Below, one piece after another: positions 1 through 12,553 of a stretch of 64,000 nt of DNA. Source of the stretch: Fratercula arctica (Eukaryota; Chordata; Aves; Charadriiformes; Alcidae); the NCBI GenBank assembly GCA_947846985.1, contig CANTUZ010000001.1, positions 147,776,447-147,840,446 of the forward strand, written 5' to 3'. A program made the position numbers and the translations under genes. The notes below the pieces were generated by a model that saw only the letters and a program-made list of their open reading frames with translations, had not been told where the DNA came from and did not search any database. Numbering within the stretch: the stretch's first letter is position 1; each line of letters starts with the position of its first letter.

Positions 1-602
1 CACTGAAGCTCCAACTTTCTAAGAGGTCCACCCCATTGCATTTGTTACTTTATTCTGCTTATCCAGAATGCAGATCTCTGCTATGTAATACGTAGTATAC
101 ATCCTTTGTATGCTCTGTACGACCTCACATTTGTCCACGCTAGGACAACTTAATTGACCAAATGGATCTTTGTACATAATCTGTGTCCCTTCTACTCACC
201 TTCATTTATCATTCCAGTGAACACCCCATCTGAGCAAGTCTGGGCAACAATTTTATATTTTATAGCAGATGAATTATATAAATATTGATCAGCTCTAGGC
301 AGATCCTAGAACAGTACAAGACAGTATTAAATCCACTCTCATTGCCTAAGTTACCCCATTAATTCTATTGAGAAAGGCATCAGGCAACACCAAGATGTAA
401 ATGGGTTTAATATCTTTCTAAAATAGGCACATGTCCTCTTGGACCAGAAAGTATATTAATAAAAAACAAGTTTGGTTTCTCTCTGACTCAATAACATTCA
501 CTGACATTATTTCCCACACTGTCAATTCTACTGGCTTTTTCTACTAATGGATGTCTCTGGTTAGGATTCTCGGTTTTCGGTATTATAAATAATTAACTCA
601 AG

Positions 603-682
603 GTTATAGAAACATAAAATGATTTGTGTGGGAAGGGACCTTTAAAGATCATCTAGTCCAAGTCCCCTGCCGCGGGGGTCTG
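603..682 (-). mobile_element. CR1 retrotransposon 3' end fragment
   Basis: The + strand reads the reverse complement of a CR1 tail: ATAGAAACATAAAATG followed by GGAAGGGACCTTTAAAGATC and a CCCCTGCCGCGGGG segment. Only about 80 bp remain. Probably a short 5'-truncated insertion or an eroded one. Confidence 0.75.
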
Positions 683-3600
683 TATAAGATGTTCATGACA
701 GTCTGCACAATCTTACAAATCAAAGAAATCTTCAGTTTCCAAGAACACACCTCACAGAAAAGCAAGGCCAGTGTTTAAATTCCAATGTACTTGCAAGAAG
801 CACGGCTATGCCTTTTAGCTACCCTAGAATTCCCTCCCCCAGCACCACACAATGACCAGCTGGAACAGGGTGAACAAGTTAGCAATCCTCAATTTACAAA
901 ACTTGGTGGACTGAAGGAAAAAAGGTCCCTTATGGAATCAAAGCCTGTATTCATTGCCTTCTGCCCGGTGACTCAAAGCCAAAAAATGTTCATTTCCCCC
1001 CTTTCCACATACTCCCATTTCTAGAATGATGGGAAGGTTTAAATTCGAACAGACTGTAAAGGTTGAAGAGCACAGCTATTTATGAACTAGTCCAAACTCT
1101 TTGCATTTTGGCAATGTGCCTACAAACAAATCATTACTGAGCTTCTTTTAGTGATAAAAAGAATTCATATCATATATACAGTCCAGATTATTGCCAGAAA
1201 ATGTAATTGATTTTACTATCTCCTTCCTGCCCTTAAACTGCAAAATTAACATTCAAGGAAAAAAACTAAAGCTCAGCTTCTTAGTTCTTTTCTTGCTAGA
1301 GAGGCAAAATGAGGTCTCTTCTGGAACATCCGTCCTCTCTCAACTCCTTCCTGTAATGTCCCATTAGAAAGAACAGTAAACTGTGCTTCTTGGAAGCTGG
1401 AAGTCTGTAGTTGGAGTGCAACACCAATGCCCGTTTTCATTTCGAAATCGGAAGGAGTCTATTGACCTTCAATTCTTCAGGCAATGACTGAAGGGAAAAA
1501 ATACCACTTTTCTGTTCAGAAGGAGTATTGTAAAATTTCCACTGTGATAAGTTCCTTTGTATTTTAGGATACTCACATTCTCTCTTCTTTGGCTGATCGT
1601 ATCAGAAATTCAAGAATACTTCTAGAACATAACAACATAAGCAACCATATGCTGTAGGACCTGTTTTCAACTACTTCTAAGTTCTGCCCACAGAATCACA
1701 TTTGAAAATGGGAAACACATTAGGTAAATAATCCCACTTACTTAAGACCACGCAAGAAATGAGAGTCCAGAACAAAACTTAATACCCCCACATTTAATGC
1801 GGTATGGTATATCCCAAACCAACTATCTTCTTCCAGAATAGATTTTGCTTTTGTACTTTCTAGATCGTTGACCAAAAATGTTTTCACTCTAATGTTTCAG
1901 ATGTTCTTTTATGTCATCCGATTTGCTTAATTTCTTCTTAAAGTAGTCTCAAATTTTGACTAAAGAATTCTGTAAGTACCTTGAAATTAAAATCCTCATT
2001 CACAAGCAAACTTGTTGCAATCATTGGCTGTCATTCTTCTGCTGCACATATGCAGCAATGCTTAGAATCAGTCTTTCATACAAATCAGAAATCATGGCTT
2101 CTGCATACTTACACTCTAGAAGGTCTGGACACTTACCTCTATGGAAATGCAAAACAATCCTTCCAACTTTAATCCTACCCCCTTTGCAAACTCATGGAGT
2201 GTTAAAGCTACCAACAAGCACAGTACATATATGTAATGAGATGCAAATTATACAACAAAAGTATAAATGCATCCTGAGTTGAATAATGCTACCAGAAAAT
2301 AAACTAAACCTGAAGGACAAGTGACAACGGCCAGAAGAAAATAGTTTTACAGGTTTATCGATATTCTCTTTATTTTGGAAGGTTTTCTAGATTATTTTGT
2401 GATAACAGCGATAAACAGGAAGGTAAGTGAAAGAGGTAGAAACCAGACTTTATTATATGACTTTGCAGAGTTGCAGGCAACACACTTCCAGGGACATATC
2501 ATCTTCTAAACAAGAATTTCAGTGTGCGCTTTGGTAAGGATAGAATGACAAAATCAAAACTTAGGTTTCTTGCTCTGGAGCTTTAAGAGCCCAGTTGCAC
2601 AGTGCCCATCATTAAATTAGTTTAACATTAAAACCTCACTCTTTTATAGCAATGGCACAAAAGTTCCTAAAAAAGTTTACATTTAGTACAAGAATTTATT
2701 GCCTGAATATGGTACAAAAAAATCAGATCGCATAGCCAAAGACCCTGTTACAGACAAAACTGCAGTAAAACCTGCTCTAGTAAATGCAATGTACTTCTCT
2801 TGTCTACTACAACAGCTTATCCTTCTCACATAGATTAACAGGTTTTATAATATTGCTCTCAAGTCTGTTAACAGACATACTGTTTATTAATGCCCTTACT
2901 ATGGAAAAGCCTGTCAGAAGTAGAGTCACAATGGTAGAAAAAGATTCCGGAAACCCTTTTTTCACTTTTCAGAAAGTTGTGCTCTCTGGACTTCAAGCAG
3001 TAGAAGTGTAGTTTCTTGAGGTCAGTTTAAAGATTTCTAGAAAGTTGGAGAGTTTGCACATGACTACTACTTGCACAGGTGACAAACAAGCTCCTGTTCA
3101 TCATTTCAGACTGCAATTTTTCTAGACAACGCCATCAATCTGTGTTCATTAGAGTGTGCAAACTGAAGCCTAAGTCAGACTTGAAAGAAACCACCTTACT
3201 CTGGACAGCTTACTCTGTCAAAAGCGGCCCTTTTCTCCCTCACTCCCATCTTCCTTTACACTGCTTCTGGCACCCCTCTGATCTTTGGGTTGATCAGCTG
3301 ATCCAGTACTAACGTGGCAGAAATTACTCACATTTTTGCTAGGTGAGCTTCCTATTAGAGAATAAAGTTGGTTCAGATAACCAAGGGATTTGCGGAAGTC
3401 AAGCTACTAAAACAGAAATAAAGGGAACACCAGCTCCCATGTTGCTGAAATCCTCTTCAGAATACTTCCTGTGGATAATGTTCAAGGCTAAGTTTCTTTT
3501 CGACACGTATCAGTTGGATGCCAAATGATCTCCAGTTGCTCTTTTTGTAGTGCTTATCAGTTAGAAAGGAACCTAAGAACCTAGCTATGCATGGATTAAG

Positions 3601-6600
3601 GAAAGTTAAACTTCAGTCACTTCAATAGGTTGCTGTATTCTCAAAACTTCCAGCAGCTTTCAGGATTGTGCTTCCAGAAGTTTGACAGTTTTCATTGCTT
3701 GCACGTATGGTATTTGATGCAGAACCAGAAGTATACATGTCAACCAGTAACACCAGTAACAGCAACGTAAGTCTCCTAAAGCCCAGAAAGGGCAGAACTC
3801 TTCTGTGTTAGGGTTCCTTTACAGACAGAGTCATCACTCAGTCACTTGGGGCCTAACTGACTGCGCACATACCTATGTAGTATTAACATCTTGAGTTAAT
3901 GAAGTCCCATGTCTCAAAGCTCAAATGTTTGTGATGCCAATTCACCACCAAGATGTCACCAGTGCCCTAAAGCTACCATCACAGGAATTTCCAGAGCCTG
4001 ATGCTGTCTGAATCTGTTATAATGCTCCTGTTGCTTCCTTCAGCTGCTCACAGATGCTCCCTCACTTTATTCTGGATCTGTGTCCTGACAGAATTCTGCC
4101 TCGGTACAAACACATCATTGCAACACAAGCAAGATAGTTCAGAAAAAAGCAAATGTCTTGATTAACTATGACTCGGTACTTATACACAATTCTCTTCATA
4201 AAATGCAAGTTAGAAAACATATGTTGCTGCATTTACAATGCCACTGTTATCCCCCATATTAAACTGAAGTCACAAAGTCTAGACATGACTTGGAGTTTTT
4301 GCTCTAGTTTATCTTGATCTCATCAGATGAATGATTAATAGTGTTTAACATGACATTCAAGTCATTTAATGTTTCTTGGGGCAGCATGCCAGATTCAGTA
4401 ACTCAAGCGCATTCAGCATAATGGCCAAGATATGTTCAAGGCTATAATATAAAAATGCTATTTTTCTAATCACAGTCCTATAACATCCTTTTCAGCTAGC
4501 CAGATTGCTTCTTTCAGCAACTCCTCTGTGCCTCTTCTGTCAAATGACCTTTTATCAACCTGCCTTTCGTAAGGGGAAAGCAGCGATAGGCGGTGCCGTG
4601 CCATGCCATTTCTCCTAAAAGCCTGTTGCCCATTTTTCAGAATTTCGTCATCTTATGTTCTTTGGATTATAAGTAATTAAGTGGAAAAGCACAGCACCTT
4701 AAAACTTTCCCTAACTTCTGCACATACCAAGTTCTTTTAAAATAACAGCTTTGTCATTTAGAGTTTACATTCTCTCTTAATCTGACAGGTTTGTAAACAT
4801 AGACACACCGCAGTTTCCAAAAGGCTAACTACATTCACCCTCTAAGCAGGGTGCGCAAAGCTGGTTTTGCTGTCATGGGACCAAAAAAAGTCTTTCATTA
4901 GTGCTGTGCCAAAGCCCCTTTCAGTCTATTGGTCAAAACGTTAAGTGCTTGAAGGTTCCTGGAGTTTAGTATTTTTCCTTTGTAGGTCACCTTCTTATAA
5001 AAGCTACACTCCATTTAATATAGCACTTGGAAACAGTTTTATACAACCGGTCATGGGTGACTGCTTGCTGGCACTCATTAAAAACAAGCACTAACACTCA
5101 TTTAGCAAATAGTCCTAGGACAAAGCCACATTTTGGCTTCAGCATCCTTGCTAATACACCCTTATTAGAACTAGCTCCCTCAAACATCTTCAGATGAAAA
5201 GGGTTTGTTGGATCTCTAAGCAGATGCAACTACAGATTTTCTGTCAATGCCCAGTATTTGACAAGGACCAAAGATCTCAATGCCCACATGTGCTAATCAG
5301 TACACTTTGGGGAAAAAGCTGTAGAAACTGCTTCTACTACAGAAGATTCTCATGTGCCATTTTCTGCTCCTCTGTCACTCTTAATCCTGACAGCAGAAAA
5401 AGAAAACAAGCATGCTGGGCTTCTGGAAAAAAAATGCTCTGTTAAAAAAAATAAACAAAGGGAGACTGAAAATGTACTGCTGAACTTCAGAAGAGCAGAG
5501 TCAATCAATCTAAAATAGTTGGAGGAAGATGCAAGTTAACCCACCAATACAACACCATTTTCCCTTATATCACTGTGAAAGGCCGTCAGGTCCCCCATTG
5601 CTGCCCAAATCAGGCAGATATGATCTCCAAGAGAACAAAGGCAAAAACTGTGGAATCTAACCCTTGCCCAGGAAAACAGTTGTGCCAGTGAATTATAAAC
5701 AAAACCCCTCCCTCCCTCTCCTAGTTTCAACACACAGCACAGCAAGCCATGGTTACAAAACCAGCTGGCAGGCAGCAAACGCAGCAGAGCACCAACACTT
5801 CCCTCTCAAAGATCTAAAACTGGCCAGACTCATAGGAGACAGTTGAACCCAGCTGCAACTCAACAAGCCATAAACTATTACAACTTTCTTGTTGATTCAC
5901 GTGAGAGTTTTCTGGGACAGAGGGCAGACACAGAGACATGGCCATTTCCCACACGTTACCAGCCTTCTGGGCAGAATATTGTCTACTCATGGTTGACTAG
6001 GTCACCAGTTTCTGTCTCTTCCAGAGACATTCAAGCTCTAAAAGTCTTTTAATAAACCAGGCACATCAACTGTCAGTGAAGGATGCATTAGCATCTGACC
6101 AACCCAAGCCTGTGGAGCCTCGAAACAATCTTCATAGATGTATCACATCTTCATACTGTTTAAGTGGGACTACTTGGAGATATTCTGCTCTGTGCATCCA
6201 AAAAATTCTTTAGTATACAAAAAAAAGAGGCACATTTGTAGGGAAAGGTACTAGATTAAGCACTTACTTCAGTGACTAGCTATCAGTCTGAGTAAAATAT
6301 GCATTACTTCCAGTGCTTAGAACAGCAAGTGAAGGAGAAAGTCAGATGTTAAGATCTTTTGATCTGAAGCAAAATGCCAATTCACATGCTTTCATGAAAA
6401 TAACATTCCTTCCCAAGAGCTGCAAAATGGATGAAAGGAAGAGGTCATAGTCTACAGAACAACAAATTTTGAACATAATCTGCTTTAAAACCAAAGCAAA
6501 TGTCCCATACACGCTGAGAAGACAACCTCTACCAACAAAACCTGAATGCGATGCAGGAAAAAGGCAAATAGAGAAGCAGATGCCAAGTTTTTAATCGTAA

Positions 6601-8811
6601 CTCCAAGTCCCAGGAGTAAAATCCTAGATTGAAAATAAAGCTAAATGGTTTCAAACTGAGCAAGAGGCTTGCAAGTAAATCTATAAAGAAAAAAATTTAA
6701 GGCAATCAGGATTTATGAATATTAGCTCCAGAAAGACTACTCTTAAGGGTCAAATATCTACCTTTGGCTTGCTGTTGAAGACTTCACCTAGATCTGATTC
6801 ACTCAGATAGCATGCACCATAAAGACAAGTTGGGAATTCCATGAATATACATGCATGCTTCTGTCAATACCAAAACTATTTTTGTAGTCTATTTTTGTAA
6901 ATAATGTGTAAACACTTCTGTAACAGAAAAGGCTTTGAGTACGTTCTACGATTCAAGTTAAAAGCCTCCAGTTATTTGCTCACCTTCCAATTATTCTAAA
7001 ACTTTTCTTTCGTACCTGAAAATCTGTTACATCCTTCTGTCTCCCGCCTTCAAGTCACTTTGGTATTTACGCTCTAGAAACACTCTTATAGCTACATGCA
7101 GGTATCACGAAATTTGTCAGAGGTCAAGTAAATACCACTTGAAGTCAAAATTCATGCTCCCCGAAAAACAATCCAGATGAGTATTTGCCCAAATTTCTCC
7201 TGTCTGTTCTGATGACTTCAGAGCTACGCATATCTCCTCCCAAACCTTTACTCTATGTTATCAAACACTTCAGAGCAACAGGTCTCCACTTCATGGGTGC
7301 ATTTCGGTGCCACACAGGACAACTGCACAAGGCAGCTCAAGTGCATGAAAGGAATCGCCATTCAGGAAGACTGAAGCCCGATGACTGGAATAACGGCAAA
7401 GAAAATGGTTCTTTTGTTTGCCTGCTGTCACTGACAGGTTAAAGTATAAAAGGAAAGAGCCAAGCACAGGTTTTTAGGGCTGCATAAAGAGCCCATTCAT
7501 CAGGTTATAAGAAGTCACCTGCATTTGATTGTGTCAGCTTAACAAAGCCACACTAAGAGAGACTTCTTTAGGAAATATCACTGCTGGAATTACAAAGGCA
7601 GTTGAGACACAGAAACACTAGGAGAGGAGAAAAGATTATGTCCCAAAGGCTAGACAATCCAGCGTGCTACAGGAGGGAAGCACCTGCTGAAAAATGCCTT
7701 ATCAGCACATAACACAGCACATGTAAACTACAGAAAGGAAAAAAGTTTAAACTGTTGAAAGAAAGAGAAGACTTCTGCAGTTTGCCCGATCCTTTTCTCA
7801 CCACCAAATCCTTAACGTTCAGATAAACGGTCGCTATTTCTAAACATCACAGAAGGTACACCACTCATCTGCCATTAGACTAACTGCATGTTTAAACAAG
7901 ATCACAAGATGCATATCTATTCTTTGGAACAGATACTTCGAAGAGGGGATAATCTATGAACATATATGCACTATAGGAGAGAACACAGAGTTATGGGATA
8001 AAATACAGACTAAGAGGTTCAGGTGGAAAAGGATACTGATTTTATATCATCCATATCTTCTTATAAGCATAATTATCAAACTGGTAGATTAACAGCACTG
8101 ACAGAAGGATGCAGTTGCTTTGTCATTATTTTGGATAAGCATGCTCACTACAGCTAGTAAATCTTTGCTACATGTATTCAGTGAACACAACAATTTACAG
8201 AAAGTAGGATCTTTAATTTTTAAGTTCACAGCTATGCAACCACCCAGATAGGCTACTGGTGCCAGGGAAAAAGGCCTCAAGAAAACTTTTAGGATTAAAT
8301 TTGTTTTCTTAATACCGCCTTAAGTTTTTTTCCATGAAGATGCTTTATTTCTAAAGAGGACCAATATTTTGGGCCATCAAAATTAGAAATAGATAGTATA
8401 CAATGCAAGCTGTCAGGGAGATGGAAAATAATCTTGAACAATACAATGGTATGTTTCCATACACCTCCTTAGAAAAGACGATTAAAATAATTAATCAAAT
8501 CTGACTACTCCCTCTTAAGAGCTCAGACTGCTTCCTCCTCCTACAAGTAGAGCAGAAAGTGGATATACAAGTAGGTAGAGTGAAAGGAATCTTGTACTGT
8601 AGTTTGGGGCAGATTTTATATAAATAAAGGAGCTGCAATGATATAAATAGGTTAATAGGAGGCAACAGGAAAAGTATACAATGCCATATTATCACAGGAT
8701 AAAAATGCACACATTTTTACACTAATACCTTATCTCAGGCCCAGTAATTTTTGGGGAAGTATCACATCTATTAAAGTACATCTATATTATGATATTCAAG
8801 AAAGGTAATGC

Positions 8812-9443
8812 GCACTTGCAGCCCAGAAAGCCAACCGCATCCTGGGCTGCATCAAAAGCAGCGTGGCCAGCAGGTCGAGGGATATGATTCTGCCCCTCTA
8901 CTCTGCTCTGGTGAGACCCCACCTGGAGTACTGCATCCAGCCCTGGAGTCCTCAGCATAAGAAGGACACGGACCTGTTGGAACAGGTCCAGCAGAGGGCC
9001 ACAAAAGTGATCAGAGGACTGGAGCACCTGTGCTATGAGGACAGGCTGAGACAGTTGGGGTTGTTCAGCCTGGAGAAGAGAAGGCTCCCAGGAGACCTTA
9101 TAGCAGCCTTCCAGTACCTGAAGGGGGCCTACAGGAAGGATGGGGAGGGACTCTTTATCAGGGAGCGTAATGATAGGACACAGGGTAACGCTTTCAAACT
9201 GAAAGAGCGTAGATTTAGACTGGATATCAGGAAGAAATTCTTTACTGTAAGGGTGGTGAGGCACTGGCACAGGTTGCCCAGGGGAGGCTGTGGATGCCCC
9301 ATCCCTGGAAGCATTCAAGACCACGCCGAATGAGGCTTTGAGCAACCTGGTCTAGTGGGAGGTGCCCCTGCCCATGGCAGGGGCGTTGGAACTACATGAA
9401 CTTTAAGGTCCTTTCCAACCCAAACCATTCTATGATTCTATGA
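8812..9443 (+). mobile_element. 5'-truncated CR1 LINE, C-terminal reverse transcriptase ORF remnant
   Basis: The element ends in the CR1 signature ATTCTATGATTCTATGAT at 9428-9445. Its frame 8863-9333 translates to the C-terminal part of the CR1 ORF2 protein, with segments such as [37 protein letters not shown] and [10 protein letters not shown]. The catalytic part of the polymerase is missing because of 5' truncation, so the copy cannot move by itself. The frame is still open over 156 codons, which suggests a moderately young insertion. It sits in ADIPOR2 intron 2, antisense to the gene. Confidence 0.93.
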
Positions 9444-11984
9444 TAAAGCCAATATGATTAGCTTGTCATATGAAGCATTTAAAAGCATTTTAAATGACCA
9501 TGGTGGTTCTACCATCAAGACACTATATAGCTCTCATCCACTTTCCTTTTCCAACACAGGAATTCCTTAATTGTTACCCTCTGCTTTAACACGGTTGCAT
9601 TTAGCCATTAGAATACTAATGCAGTGGGCACCACTTGAGTCCTTTTATAAGGTTACATTTAGCTTGTATGCCCAAGTACTACTGCAATCTATGGAAGAAC
9701 AATAACCTTATATTACTGTTATCTAAAAAAGAGCCTCTTCAAAACCAGAGGAAAATCATGCTTTTGCACTAATAAGTCATCTCTACTGAGGCAGATGCGC
9801 ATAGCCAGAACGTACTGTAGAGCAAAAAAGTGAATCCTAGCTGGCATTTGAGTAACAGCTGTGCTGAGGCTTATACAAAACAGAGGAAGATATATAGGGT
9901 AATGTTTTTTCCACATTATTTAGAACACTGCAGTATGTCACATAATAAAGGCCATTTTGCAAGCTAACATTGGTACTTTTGACAGCAGAGTGTTTTGGGA
10001 TGCTCTAGCTGAAGCATCAAGTATTCAACCTTTTAAGAAGAAAAAAATTTAAGGAAATCACAGTATCAAAAAACAAGAAGTCACAGAGGAAAGGAATAAA
10101 AGTCTAGGATGAAAAAAGTCAAAAATGCAGGAGGCCATATACCGCACAGAAAGTGATGCGGTTCAAGACAGAACAGCAAGGCCCAAATAGCAAACAATTT
10201 CTGTGGCAGCATTTTAAGAGACTGGGAAAGAGCAAAGACATCAAATACAAGACAGCTAAATACTTGTAGTGAGCCAAAACACATACTTTTGTCATAAGGA
10301 TGAAAGCAACCAAAAAAAAAAAAGGACTAACACATGCTAAGAATGCCTGAAAAAGCCAGAGACAGAGTGAGAGTACTTTAACCATTTTAATTCCAAAATT
10401 CTAAAGTTAAACAGTTTGACTCATCTAAATAATTTCTGTTTAGCTAAGCAAATGTACAGAAAGAATTATAGGCCATAATCAGTTATGGGCTTTTACTTCA
10501 GGCTATTCCATCTTCAGGCAACAGGTAACTCACATTATTGAGCCTGGAAAGTCAGAGACAAGAATGAAAACAGCCTTCAAAAAAAAAAAAAAAAGATGAT
10601 CCCAAACACACTGTCAGATAAACGTATATATGTTCGAATTACCTGTTAGTACAACTCAACTTTTCTTGTTTCTAACCTTAGCAAGTTCAGCTATTGGCTA
10701 ACACTTTGCACCTTATACACATGCTTTACGACCTTCCATATAATGCAAAGAAAAAGACTCTGGGCATTTCCTGTTACCATGATTCCAAGAATGTCCTATA
10801 GAACTTTTAGCAGCGCACAACCTGCAGTGCATTGGCTTGTCTAATTAGTCATGAGTATTTGCTAGGACTTCTCATTACAAGAACACTTGAAACTAAATTC
10901 AGTAAGAGCTCAAACTAATCAAGTTAAGACAGCCTGATACAGGTTCTCATGTCAGCTGAACCATGACAGAGGTCCATGCACACACCCAGAATCTGTGACA
11001 AATGCTATTACAGGAACTGCCCAACTCTTCTTCATTGCAGGCTACATTAAGTAGCATCAGCATGTTTTTGCTGCTGGCTAAAACCACACAGTTGCTGTAG
11101 CTGAGCTGACAGAGTAAACTCATTAAGCCATGATAAATTTAATAGTGAGCCTAAGCTGAATGCCCCTTCCACTTAACCATGCTGATCCTCATCTGTATAT
11201 ATCCTGGGAAAAGCGTTAATTGCAGTTCTGAAACTCTCTAACCAGAAGGTACTTTTGTCCAGTGCTTGGAGATCTTACCTGCATACAACACTTACGTTGT
11301 AGAACGTCCTTCTGCAGTACGTCACGTCTGCTAAAATTTACAAAGGCTCATGCACAAAAAGTTCAAAAACTCACAGGAAATCTGTGAGCCACCAATTACT
11401 AAAGGCTGGGAGAGCATCCTAGGGAAGTAACACAACGTGCTTCCTCATCCTTGAGCTCTTCCTTATAAGTCTGTTTCTGGCTACTACCTGAGATAGGATA
11501 TTGCACACTGTGGATGTTTGGTCTAATGCAGTACAGCCATTCTTCCAACCAGAACGTTTGCAAACAATTTTTTCTGTCCTAATCTCTAAAACAACAGCAA
11601 TTAGCCAAGGTCCAGATTCCATTCAGCCAGAGTCAACATATCTTCTCCTTTCACCTATAATTAATTGGAAGTTACAAAACAAAAATCTTCTGCTACGAGC
11701 AGTGTCTCAGCAGAGAACAAACTAGTATAAGTCCTGTTTCTTTGAGGGGGGAATAAAAAAATATAAAGCTGGAAAACTTACACTTATGCCCTGTCTTGTC
11801 ACCCAGGTTCCCATACATTCAGCTGTATATTTCTGGCATCTTCCTTATTTTATTACAATTATTTAGCAGGCACAAAAAGGTTGTTGGCTTACGGTTCACA
11901 TTTCCAGAACTTATTTCAAGCACTGAGCGCTTATGTCAAAACTCATTTCTCATAGCAAACCTAACAGATAATCACATAACTTAC

Positions 11985-12215
11985 ACTTTCCTGGTCAGAA
12001 GACAGAGGTGGCTCCACTAAAAGAAGCCTCTGCTCAGAGTTGTCCTCTTCAAAGGCTGCCTGTGTTGTTGCAGTGTCAGACATGTGTCTTTTTCTGAGCC
12101 GTAGACCTGGCTCTGGGGAACCAGCATTATCGAGTTCCGTTAGTTCATTCATGAGATGCTGGGAGCCTTCTCAAATATTCTTCTTCCTCTTGGTTTGGCT
12201 GATTATGTGTTCGCT
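11985..12215 (-). CDS. ADIPOR2: Adiponectin receptor 2, first coding exon (partial gene)
   Basis: ADIPOR2 is a seven-helix membrane receptor for adiponectin (cytosolic N-terminus, zinc-dependent ceramidase activity) that acts in PPAR-alpha-linked fatty acid oxidation. This exon has a strong acceptor (CTATTTGTCTTTCAG, ending at 12216), 63 nt of 5' UTR, the ATG at 12152-12150 and 56 codons ending in phase 0 at donor GTAAGT (11984-11979). The peptide begins MNELTELDNAGSPEPGLRLR and resembles the ADIPOR2 N-terminus (MNE-TE, EP--RLRK-H pattern), then runs acidic and serine-rich. No membrane helix is expected in this exon. Position and strand downstream of WNT5B match human synteny. Later exons are not seen in the window. 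Identity is good but rests on a short, variable region. Confidence 0.82.
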
Positions 12216-12507
12216 CTGAAAGACAAATAGTTTGTGTAACTAAACCGAAGTTAAAAAGTAGTGTGTAAGAAATGGCTGAAAGAAGAGCATGCTTAAGAGT
12301 TACCAAACAACTACAACAACTGCTTTTATATGTGTGCAGACTCCCACAGGATCAATTATGCAGACTTCTACACTGTTGAGCAATGAATTCTCATCTTGTG
12401 ACTGCTAATACTTTCATATCCTAACACAGATTAAAGACAATTTTGAAAGACAACAGGAAGTGAGCTCCATAAAACAGTAAATTCACAGTGATGTTTTTGT
12501 ACATTTT

Positions 12508-12553
12508 TACTTTTACAAAGTTTTACAAAGTACTTTTACATACTTTTACAAAG
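12508..12553. repeat. Imperfect tandem repeat of TACTTTTACAAAG
   Basis: Four to five units of 10-13 bp built on TTTTACAAAG occur in direct order. It looks like a small slippage-derived repeat. It lies about 300 bp upstream of the ADIPOR2 exon 2 acceptor. Confidence 0.7.

Larger units (their letters stand above)
1..11984 (-). other. ADIPOR2 intron 2 (partial, runs off the left edge)
   Basis: AT-rich DNA below the donor at 11984. I looked on the minus strand for the next ADIPOR2 exon, with its conserved cytosolic segment before the first helix, and did not recognise it. The intron therefore probably extends beyond the window. Apart from two CR1 pieces (about 603-682 and 8812-9443) and short A runs (10310-10323, 10580-10595), I see no gene. 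Confidence 0.6.

Noticed and set aside
8782..9345. 187-codon minus frame at 8.8-9.3 kb
   Set aside because: It is the opposite strand of the CR1 element, whose sense frame clearly encodes the retrotransposon protein.
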